A stretch of DNA of 6,797 bases, from contig DDZI01000108.1 in NCBI GenBank assembly GCA_002346305.1, forward strand, positions 1,269 through 8,065, in the 5' to 3' direction. Numbering within the stretch: position 1 is the stretch's first letter; each line of letters begins with the position of its first letter. A model generated the notes under the pieces. That model did no database searches. It saw only the letters and a program-made list of their open reading frames with translations, and was not told the origin of the DNA. The stretch comes from Actinobacteria bacterium UBA3012 (GTDB taxonomy: Bacteria; Actinomycetota; Actinomycetes; Nanopelagicales; Nanopelagicaceae). This document shows, in pieces, positions 1 through 5,573 of this stretch. The position numbers were made by a program, and so were the translations under genes.

Positions 1-210
1 ATTAAAGAGTATGTGACGAAACCGGTAGTGGGATACGTGGCTGGCTTCACTGCCCCTGAAGGAAAAACTATGGGCCATGCAGGTGCAATTGTTTCAGGTT
101 CTTCGGGTACAGCGGCCGCAAAGCGTGATGCCCTCGAGGCAGTCGGAGTTCGTGTTGGTGTGACGCCAAGTGAAAGTGCTCAACTTTTGCGCTCAATCCT
201 CGGAAAGTAA
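1..210 (+). CDS. sucD: Succinate-CoA ligase (ADP-forming) alpha subunit, C-terminal part (5' end cut by window)
   Basis: This is the last 69 codons of the alpha subunit of succinyl-CoA synthetase, the TCA-cycle enzyme that interconverts succinyl-CoA and succinate with formation of a nucleoside triphosphate in the cytoplasm. The reading frame is open from base 1, so the gene starts upstream; the GTG at 13 is an internal valine, not a start. The visible segment has the conserved run YVAGFTAPEGKTMGHAGAIVSG. Its histidine in GHAG is the residue phosphorylated during catalysis in this family (His246 in E. coli). The following SSGTAAAKRDALEAVGVRV matches the usual end of the CoA-ligase domain, and the protein stops at the expected place. 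In other actinobacteria the beta-subunit gene sucC lies just upstream; it is outside this window. GC content here is about 50%, higher than in the next gene. The identification is firm, although most of the protein is not seen. Confidence 0.95.
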   Translation: MKEYVTKPVVGYVAGFTAPEGKTMGHAGAIVSGSSGTAAAKRDALEAVGVRVGVTPSESAQLLRSILGK

Positions 211-213
211 TTT

Positions 214-1323
214 ATGTTGCGCCCGCTATTTGCCGGCGCCACGGAAGCAGTGCGCGCAGCGCTAACTTCATATATTCCTATTGCTTTGATTGTGCTGATG
301 GCTTGGGCAACAGCTGGTTCTGACACCGGAGTTGTGACTGATGCACTTCGAGGTGGTGTTTGGATTTGGCTTGGAGTCCATCACATTACTTTTTCACTAG
401 CACTTCCACCTTCTGGTTTACCTGGATCCCTCTCCTTCATACCACTCGGTGCACTTCTTTTTCCGATCATAGTTTTTCGAGGTGCACTTCGTAGGTTGCG
501 TTCAGAATTAAAAGGCACACAATTTAGACAGTCAGTTCTCTCATTGGGAATTTCATATCTCTTAATTTTGATTGTCCTCAGTTTAACCAGTGGTAATTTT
601 TCTATCACACCTAGATGGTATGTTGCGCCAATATCTGTTGTTGCACTCTTAGGAATAGCTAGTTTGTCCCAGTCACAACAACTTGATAAAAATAATTCTT
701 ATTTTTATCAAGTTCTTCGGATACTTTTAATTGTCGTAGGAATACTTCTAGGAATCTCATTGCTTTTTTTCTCAGTATCTTTAGCTCTTCATTTTTCAGT
801 ACTCAGTAATCTGATAACGGTATTGCAGCCTGGAATTTTTGGTGGAATTCTCTTACTCATTTTAGTTATCGCCACAATCCCAAATATGGCTATTTCATCT
901 TTGGCCTACTTATTGGGACCGGGTTTTGCAATTGGTTCTGGAACTCTTGTTAATCCAGCAGTTCATCGAATCGGTGAGATTCCAGCTTTTCCTTTACTCG
1001 CCGCCATCCCAACTAACACAAATAAATTTTTATTTATTGGAGTGTTCTTAGGAATTGGTGCCGGATTTACAATTGCCCTTTTGATGGAGAAAACTGAAAG
1101 AGCCGATGATTTATTGGCCCTCCCGATTGTTATTGTAATTAGTGCCCTATTTCTTGCGGCAATAAACTTCCTTAGCAATGGAACTCTGCTTGGAGAGCGT
1201 CTCTCTGTTGTAGGACCTTCACTTTGGATTTTTCCACTCGTTTATTTGTTGGAAGCTGGAATCGGTGCTGGAATATTTCTAGGAATAAAAAAACTGCGAA
1301 GTAATACCGATGAATCAAATTAA
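214..1323 (+). CDS. DUF6350-type polytopic membrane protein, function unknown
   Basis: A 369-residue integral membrane protein with roughly ten hydrophobic segments, at about residues 17-35, 47-66, 72-90, 108-125, 136-150, 167-192, 203-233, 271-290, 302-320 and 334-357. I assign it to the actinobacterial DUF6350 family from remembered motifs: a PGSLSFIPLGALLFP stretch near residue 70, LGPGFAIGSGT at 234-244 and PAFPLLAAIP at 257-266. No enzymatic or transport motif is recognisable, so no function is proposed. The ATG lies three bases after the sucD stop, with GGAAAG at 202-207 as a plausible ribosome site. The 3' end overlaps purN by 14 bases. The family is commonly found between sucD and purN in actinobacteria, so this position is normal. 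Sampled lines run near 30-32% GC, below most of the window; the phenylalanine, leucine and isoleucine codons of membrane segments partly explain this. The hydrophilic loop at residues 156-167 is encoded by a perfect inverted repeat, listed separately. Confidence 0.83.
   Translation: MLRPLFAGATEAVRAALTSYIPIALIVLMAWATAGSDTGVVTDALRGGVWIWLGVHHITFSLALPPSGLPGSLSFIPLGALLFPIIVFRGALRRLRSELKGTQFRQSVLSLGISYLLILIVLSLTSGNFSITPRWYVAPISVVALLGIASLSQSQQLDKNNSYFYQVLRILLIVVGILLGISLLFFSVSLALHFSVLSNLITVLQPGIFGGILLLILVIATIPNMAISSLAYLLGPGFAIGSGTLVNPAVHRIGEIPAFPLLAAIPTNTNKFLFIGVFLGIGAGFTIALLMEKTERADDLLALPIVIVISALFLAAINFLSNGTLLGERLSVVGPSLWIFPLVYLLEAGIGAGIFLGIKKLRSNTDESN
680..714. repeat. Perfect 16-bp inverted repeat with 3-base loop inside the DUF6350 gene
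   Basis: The left arm AACTTGATAAAAATAA (680-695) and the right arm TTATTTTTATCAAGTT (699-714) are exact reverse complements separated by TTC. The outermost pair is A-T, and after a C/C mismatch two further A-T pairs could form (677-678 with 716-717). The element encodes residues 156-167 (QLDKNNSYFYQV), a hydrophilic loop between two membrane segments. The RNA would form an AU-rich hairpin. No T-run follows the right arm, so it is not a standard intrinsic terminator. The symmetry is seen directly; a biological role is not established. Confidence 0.9.
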
Positions 1324-1900
1324 ATCCATAGTAGTAATGGCATCGGGCGATGGTTCAGTTGCTCAAGCAGTATTTGATGCTCAATCACATGGAGTTCTTG
1401 CCGGCTTAATTAAAATTGAGAAAGTTATCAGTGATCAACCTGATGCGGGTGTGCTCAATCGGGCTAAGCAAGCGGGAATTCCAGCAATCACATTACCGAT
1501 GAAGAATTTTGCCAATCGATCAGAGTGGAATCGTGCACTAATCGATGAAGTTGGTGCCTCAAAACCATGGTTAGTTGTTAGTGCTGGTTTTATGCGGATT
1601 CTCTCGCCAGATTTTGTTAACAAATTCCAGACCATAAATACCCATCCAGCGCTACTGCCGGCATTCCCCGGAGCCCATGCAGTGGCAGATGCAATGGCCG
1701 CCGGCGTAGAAGTGACCGGTGCGACTGTGCATTTTGTAGATGAAGGAGTAGATACCGGTCAGATTATTAAGCAAGCAAGTGTTGAAATACACAAAGGTGA
1801 TACACAAGTAGAGTTACATGAACGGATTAAAATAGAGGAACGGAAAATTCTTGTAGAGACGATTAAAGAATTAGTCATGAAGAGTGAGGAGCAAGCATGA
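1310..1900 (+). CDS. purN: Phosphoribosylglycinamide formyltransferase (GAR transformylase)
   Basis: This enzyme transfers the formyl group of 10-formyl-tetrahydrofolate to glycinamide ribonucleotide, the third step of de novo purine synthesis. The 196-residue protein is a complete formyltransferase fold. An N-terminal phosphate-loop region MASGDGS lies at residues 10-16, SAGFMRILSP at 91-100, NTHPALLPAFPG at 110-121 with the catalytic Asn110 and His112, and VHFVDEGVDTG at 140-150 with the catalytic Asp148 (E. coli Asn106, His108, Asp144). E. coli has Asn13 after the GS of the phosphate loop; here it is Val17. I recall Leu at this place in the M. tuberculosis protein, so this looks like a lineage trait. 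The protein ends about 20 residues earlier than the mycobacterial one, losing the C-terminal tail. The ATG lies inside the end of the DUF6350 gene (14-base overlap) with no strong ribosome site, which suggests translational coupling. The 3' end overlaps purH as ATGA. Confidence 0.95.
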   Translation: MNQIKSIVVMASGDGSVAQAVFDAQSHGVLAGLIKIEKVISDQPDAGVLNRAKQAGIPAITLPMKNFANRSEWNRALIDEVGASKPWLVVSAGFMRILSPDFVNKFQTINTHPALLPAFPGAHAVADAMAAGVEVTGATVHFVDEGVDTGQIIKQASVEIHKGDTQVELHERIKIEERKILVETIKELVMKSEEQA

Positions 1901-3447
1901 AGCGTCCAATTAAACGAGCACTAATAAGCGTTTACGACAAAAGCGGATTGATTGAGTTTGCGACCGCACTACACGCGCAAGGAGTTGAGATTGTTTCAAC
2001 TGGTTCGACTGCAGCGACTATTGCTAATGCTGGAATCCCTGTAATTAAAGTTGAAGAGTTAACGGGATTTCCAGAATCACTCGATGGAAGAGTAAAAACA
2101 TTACATCCAATTATTCACGCGGGAATTTTGGCTGATCTTAGATTGTCAGCCCATGCTGCACAGTTGGCGGATTTAAAAATAGCTCCTTTTGATTTAGTTG
2201 TAGTTAATTTATATCCATTTGTAAAAACTGTAAAAAGTGGTGCATCAATTGATGAATGTATTGAGCAGATCGATATTGGCGGACCCAGCATGGTTCGGGG
2301 AGCCGCAAAGAATCACCCTTCAGTTGCAGTAGTGGTTTCACCAAGTCAATATCCACAAATTGTTGCGGCGATTGCAGAAGGTGGAACAGATGAGAAATTA
2401 CGTAGACATTTTGCAATAGAGGCGTATAGAACTACAGCAAGTTATGACATTGCAGTTGCAACATGGCTCAACTCGGTTAGTGATGATCAACTCATACCTG
2501 ATTGGATCGGAAACTCTTACTCTCATAGTGCAGCTTTGCGTTATGGAGAGAATCCACATCAAAGTGCGGCTCTATATTTAAGTGACACAAGCGAATTAAC
2601 TGGAGCCGGAGTTGCTGGAGCGATTCAATTGCACGGTAAAGAGATGTCATACAACAATTATGTTGACTTAGAAGCTGCATGGAGAGCTGCTTATGATCAT
2701 GCAGAGCCGGCAGTTGCAATCATCAAACATACAAACCCATGTGGAATCGCACTGGGCGCCAACATCGATTCGGCATACCTGAAAGCTCATGCTTGCGATC
2801 CAGTATCGGCTTTTGGTGGAGTTATTGCAGCAAATCGTGAAGTGAATGAAACTATGGCAAAAGCGGTAAGCGAAGTTTTCACGGAAGTTATTGCAGCTCC
2901 AAGTTTTACAAAAACAGCTATTGAGATTTTGAGTCAAAAACCTTCAATCCGAATTCTTACGATTGATCCCACAGCACCACTTTTGGAGTTACGCCCAATT
3001 TTGGGTGGAGCGCTTGTGCAAAATTTTGACCGAATTGATGCCGATGGGGATTCATCTAGCAATTGGCAATTAGTTGCTGGAAAGGCTGCCTCTCCAGAGC
3101 AATTAAAAGATTTGGAATTTGCTTGGAAAGCAGTTCGTGCTGTCAAAAGCAATGCAATTTTATTAGCAAATGATTTAGCAGCAGTCGGAATAGGTATGGG
3201 ACAAGTTAATCGTGTAGATAGCGCACGTTTGGCGGTTTCTCGTGCTGGGGATAGAGCAAGCGGAAGTGTCGCGGCAAGTGATGCCTTTTTCCCATTTGCT
3301 GATGGATTAGCGATTTTATTAGCCGCGGGAGTAAGCGCCATAGTGCAACCAGGCGGTAGCGTTCGGGATAATGAAGTAATTGAGGCTGCCAATAAAATGG
3401 GAGCAACAATGTATTTCACCGGCGTGCGACATTTTGCACATGCTTAA
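1897..3447 (+). CDS. purH: Bifunctional AICAR transformylase / IMP cyclohydrolase
   Basis: PurH carries out the last two steps of purine synthesis: formylation of AICAR with 10-formyl-tetrahydrofolate, then ring closure to IMP. The 516 residues are full length for the family. The N-terminal cyclohydrolase (MGS-like) domain, about 1-145, shows SVYDKSGL, STGST, LTGFPESLDGRVKTLHP (Lys67), NLYPF (Tyr106), DIGGPSM (Asp126) and AAKNHP (Lys138), equivalent to the human active-site residues numbered one lower. The C-terminal transformylase domain contains RYGENPHQ at 216-222, KEMSYNNYVDLEAA at 248-261, and IIKHTNPCG at 275-283 with the catalytic Lys277-His278 pair. DPVSAFGGVI (301-310), RPILGGALVQNFD (366-378), DAFFPFADG (462-470) and PGGSVRDNEVI (485-495) follow. 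The ATG overlaps the purN stop as ATGA and is served by GAGGAG at 1886-1891, so the two genes are surely cotranscribed. No broken motif is seen. The identification is certain. Confidence 0.98.
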   Translation: MKRPIKRALISVYDKSGLIEFATALHAQGVEIVSTGSTAATIANAGIPVIKVEELTGFPESLDGRVKTLHPIIHAGILADLRLSAHAAQLADLKIAPFDLVVVNLYPFVKTVKSGASIDECIEQIDIGGPSMVRGAAKNHPSVAVVVSPSQYPQIVAAIAEGGTDEKLRRHFAIEAYRTTASYDIAVATWLNSVSDDQLIPDWIGNSYSHSAALRYGENPHQSAALYLSDTSELTGAGVAGAIQLHGKEMSYNNYVDLEAAWRAAYDHAEPAVAIIKHTNPCGIALGANIDSAYLKAHACDPVSAFGGVIAANREVNETMAKAVSEVFTEVIAAPSFTKTAIEILSQKPSIRILTIDPTAPLLELRPILGGALVQNFDRIDADGDSSSNWQLVAGKAASPEQLKDLEFAWKAVRAVKSNAILLANDLAAVGIGMGQVNRVDSARLAVSRAGDRASGSVAASDAFFPFADGLAILLAAGVSAIVQPGGSVRDNEVIEAANKMGATMYFTGVRHFAHA

Positions 3448-3459
3448 TCTTTTATAGTT

Positions 3460-3464
3460 GGGAG
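3460..3464 (+). promoter_or_regulatory. Ribosome binding site that sets the folD start
   Basis: GGGAG lies eight bases before the ATG at 3473. It overlaps an in-frame TTG at 3458 that would otherwise give a protein five residues longer (MGVNP...). Because the motif sits on that TTG, it supports initiation at the ATG, which gives the usual FolD N-terminus MAIILDGK. Confidence 0.75.
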
Positions 3465-3472
3465 TGAATCCG

Positions 3473-4324
3473 ATGGCCATAATTCTTGATGGCAAAGCAA
3501 CAGCTGCGATTATCAAAGCGGATTTATTGGTGCGCGTAAAAAAACTGAACGCACTTGGAATCACTCCAGGATTGGGTACAGTGCTAGTCGGTGATGATCC
3601 AGGATCTCATTCATATGTCGGTGGCAAGCATCGAGATTGTGCTGAAGTAGGAATTTCTTCTATTCGCGTTGATCTGCCGGCGAGTGCCGCATACCAGGAT
3701 GTATTAAGCGCGGTTAAAGATTTAAATAATTCAAAAGAGTGCACTGGATATATCGTGCAACTCCCATTACCTAATGGAATTGATTCGCTGGCAATTTTAG
3801 AAGCGATGGATCCAAACAAAGATGCTGATGGTTTGCATCCACTTAATCTCGGGAAATTAGTTCTAGATCAACATGCTCCACTTCCATGCACGCCTCGCGG
3901 AATAGTGGCTTTACTTGAGCAATACAACGTTCCAATTAAAGGTGCTGAAGTTGTTGTTGTAGGACGCGGATTAACTGTTGGCCGTCCACTCGGATTGTTG
4001 TTAACTCGCAAACGAGAAAGTGCAACGGTGACTCTTACGCATTCGGCAACTAAAGATTTAGCAGCGCATATTCGACGTGCAGATATCGTTGTTGCCGCAC
4101 TCGGCAAAGCCCATTTCATCACCGCAGAAATGGTGAAACCTGGCGCGGCAGTTATTGATGTTGGAATCACCAGAACGCCAGATGGCTTGGCAGGGGATGT
4201 GCACCCTGATGTGGCAAAAGTTGCTGGCCATATCGCCCCGATGCCAGGGGGAGTTGGGCCGATGACCCGGGCAATGTTGCTAAGCAACGTGGTTGAAATA
4301 TCTGAAGCGGCCTCAGGCCAGTGA
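3473..4324 (+). CDS. folD: Methylenetetrahydrofolate dehydrogenase / methenyltetrahydrofolate cyclohydrolase
   Basis: FolD converts 5,10-methylene-tetrahydrofolate through the methenyl form to 10-formyl-tetrahydrofolate, producing NAD(P)H. From the ATG it has 283 residues, normal for the family. The catalytic domain has the YxxxK pair Tyr48/Lys52 in SHSYVGGK, VQLPLP at 95-100, DADG with Asp117 and PCTPRGIVALL at 138-148. The Rossmann half has VVVGRGLTVGRPLGLLLTRK at 161-180, a form I associate with actinobacterial FolD, then VVAALGK at 206-212, VIDVG at 227-231 and the terminal signature PMPGGVGPMTRAMLLSN at 256-272. It follows purH after 25 bases, and its product is the cofactor used by both PurN and PurH, so the grouping makes metabolic sense. 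Its stop overlaps the next gene as GTGA. GC content climbs through the gene, from ordinary levels to about 55-63% in the lines from 4141 to 4260, without any disruption of the reading frame. Confidence 0.97.
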   Translation: MAIILDGKATAAIIKADLLVRVKKLNALGITPGLGTVLVGDDPGSHSYVGGKHRDCAEVGISSIRVDLPASAAYQDVLSAVKDLNNSKECTGYIVQLPLPNGIDSLAILEAMDPNKDADGLHPLNLGKLVLDQHAPLPCTPRGIVALLEQYNVPIKGAEVVVVGRGLTVGRPLGLLLTRKRESATVTLTHSATKDLAAHIRRADIVVAALGKAHFITAEMVKPGAAVIDVGITRTPDGLAGDVHPDVAKVAGHIAPMPGGVGPMTRAMLLSNVVEISEAASGQ

Positions 4325-4560
4325 AAAGCCGGCTGGCGACTGGATTTATAACCCTACTTGGGCTGGCAATCGCGCTCAGCGCCTCTGTACGTGCGGGGTC
4401 ACTGCTTGTGTCAGTTGCGCTGCTGATTCTCGCTGGAGAGCGGTTTATGGACCGAAATGGGGTGACCGTTTGGCGCAGCCGGAAGATCGACCTATTCCTG
4501 TTGGTGACCTTTGCGGTGGTGATCGCTACCCTCGCGCTACTGCTTCCAAACGGGGGGTAG
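4321..4560 (+). CDS. Small DUF3017-type membrane protein, function unknown
   Basis: A 79-residue protein with three hydrophobic segments, at about residues 6-23, 25-40 and 57-76, and a short charged loop RFMDRNGVTVWRSRKID between the second and third. Length, topology and the arrangement 'LLxLAGxR ... RxGxxxxRSRxxD' fit the actinobacterial DUF3017 family, which is typically found between folD and mdh. The call rests on memory of the family and on that position. The start is GTG, overlapping the folD stop as GTGA, so translation is probably coupled; only a weak AGG-type ribosome site is seen. A 92-codon open frame (4293-4571) in another phase covers the same bases but is cysteine- and tryptophan-rich without family character, so I reject it. 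The gene is about 57-60% GC by hand count, far above mdh and purH. No function is known. Confidence 0.83.
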   Translation: MKSRLATGFITLLGLAIALSASVRAGSLLVSVALLILAGERFMDRNGVTVWRSRKIDLFLLVTFAVVIATLALLLPNGG

Positions 4561-4565
4561 AGTTA

Positions 4566-4579
4566 TCTTGATATCAAGA
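4566..4579. promoter_or_regulatory. 14-bp perfect palindrome upstream of mdh, candidate operator
   Basis: TCTTGATATCAAGA is identical to its own reverse complement and fills much of the 33-base gap between DUF3017 and mdh, ending 14 bases before the mdh ATG. A TATCTT at 4564-4569 could act as a weak -10 element overlapping it, but no clear -35 is seen. The length and symmetry are those of a site for a dimeric regulator of the MarR, TetR or GntR type. Which regulator, if any, is unknown. Confidence 0.45.
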
Positions 4580-4593
4580 GAGATTGGGTTCCC

Positions 4594-5544
4594 ATGCGCG
4601 GTCGGGTCACAGTGGTGGGGGCTGGTTTTTACGGCTCAACCACCGCTCTTCGTTTAGCTGAATACAACATTTTCAAAGAGGTCATACTCACTGACATTCT
4701 TGAAGGCAAACCAGAAGGTATTGCTTTAGATATGAATCAATCTCGATCCATTGAAGGATTTGAGACAGAAGTTATTGGCGTGACAACGACTGCAGAAGGT
4801 GGCGGTTACGAAAAAACTGCTGGCTCTGATGTTGTTGTGATTACCGCCGGAATTCCACGTAAGCCAGGTATGAGTCGAATGGATTTAATCGGTATTAATG
4901 CTGGCATCGTTCGTGGCGTTGCCGAAAATATTGCAAAGCATAGTCCAAATGCAGTAATTATCGTCGTTTCAAATCCTTTGGATGAAATGACAGCACTTGC
5001 ACAGATTGCATCTGCATTTCCACACAATCGTGTAATGGGTCAAGCCGGAATGCTTGATACAGCGCGCTTCACAAACTTTGTCGCTACTAAATTAAGTGTT
5101 CCAGTCGGCGATGTTCAGACATTAACTTTGGGTTCTCACGGTGACACAATGGTTCCAGTTCCAAGTCGTTGCACCGTCAAAGGTAAACAACTTTCAGAGT
5201 TGCTTTCTGCTGAGGAGATTGAAGATCTTGTAGTTCGCACTCGCAACGGTGGAGCTGAAATTGTGGCTCTTCTTAAAACTGGTTCTGCTTATTACGCGCC
5301 ATCTGCCGCAGCTGCCCGAATGGCAAAAGCAGTGATCGAAGATTCTGGCGCAGTCCTTCCAGTTTGTGCTTGGGTGGAAGGTCAATACGGAATTAGCGGT
5401 GTCTACCTTGGCGTCGAAGCTGAAATCGGCAAAGAGGGTGTTCGTCGCGTAGTTGAAAGTAAGTTAACTGATTCTGAAATTGCAGAGTTGAAAGTTGCTG
5501 CAGAAGCAGTTCGTGCAAAACAAGCTGATGTAAAAACTCTTTAG
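4594..5544 (+). CDS. mdh: Malate dehydrogenase, NAD-dependent, LDH-like type
   Basis: Interconverts malate and oxaloacetate in the TCA cycle. The 316-residue protein has the dinucleotide fold VVGAGFYG (7-14) with Asp34 at the end of the second strand, which indicates NAD rather than NADP. Substrate residues are Arg89 and Arg95 in AGIPRKPGMSRMDL, Asn127 in SNPLDEMT, Asp155 and Arg158 in MLDTARF, and catalytic His182 in LGSHGDTMVP. Arg89 in IPRKPG is the malate-specifying residue; lactate dehydrogenases have Gln there. Well-known actinobacterial enzymes (Streptomyces, Mycobacterium) belong to another MDH group with a GAAGQIGY nucleotide motif, so this is a different family at the usual locus. 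The frame is closed by the DUF3017 stop at 4558, so ATG 4594 is the only sensible start. The ribosome site is poor: AAGAGAG at 4576-4582, 11 bases away. The 14-bp palindrome just upstream may regulate mdh and icd together. Confidence 0.93.
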   Translation: MRGRVTVVGAGFYGSTTALRLAEYNIFKEVILTDILEGKPEGIALDMNQSRSIEGFETEVIGVTTTAEGGGYEKTAGSDVVVITAGIPRKPGMSRMDLIGINAGIVRGVAENIAKHSPNAVIIVVSNPLDEMTALAQIASAFPHNRVMGQAGMLDTARFTNFVATKLSVPVGDVQTLTLGSHGDTMVPVPSRCTVKGKQLSELLSAEEIEDLVVRTRNGGAEIVALLKTGSAYYAPSAAAARMAKAVIEDSGAVLPVCAWVEGQYGISGVYLGVEAEIGKEGVRRVVESKLTDSEIAELKVAAEAVRAKQADVKTL

Positions 5545-5573
5545 TCAAATAATTTAAATAGGGAGCACTACGA

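Noticed and set aside
13..15. GTG at 13 as the start of a 65-residue protein
   Set aside because: The frame is open to the window edge and the upstream codons continue SucD-like sequence, so this is an internal valine of a truncated gene.
2934..3419. 161-codon open frame on the minus strand inside purH
   Set aside because: It lies wholly within a purH region whose + strand translation carries conserved transformylase motifs. The minus-strand product has no recognisable domain and low-complexity composition.
3458..3472. TTG at 3458 as an upstream folD start
   Set aside because: The ribosome site GGGAG overlaps this TTG and is correctly spaced for the ATG at 3473, which gives the standard FolD N-terminus.
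3868..4287. 139-codon open frame on the minus strand inside folD
   Set aside because: It is opposite the conserved FolD nucleotide-binding region. It is rich in Ser, Thr, Pro and Ala, as expected from an antisense shadow, and has no ribosome site or family motif.
4293..4571. 92-codon + strand open frame overlapping the folD end and DUF3017
   Set aside because: The alternative frame 4321-4560 has three clean membrane segments, a DUF3017-like pattern and a GTGA stop-start overlap. The 92-codon product is Cys/Trp/Arg-rich with no family character.
5545..5573. AT-rich mdh-icd gap (ATTTAAAT) as a separate icd promoter
   Set aside because: The gap is only 29 bases and holds the icd ribosome site; no paired -35/-10 elements can be argued for, so cotranscription with mdh is simpler.
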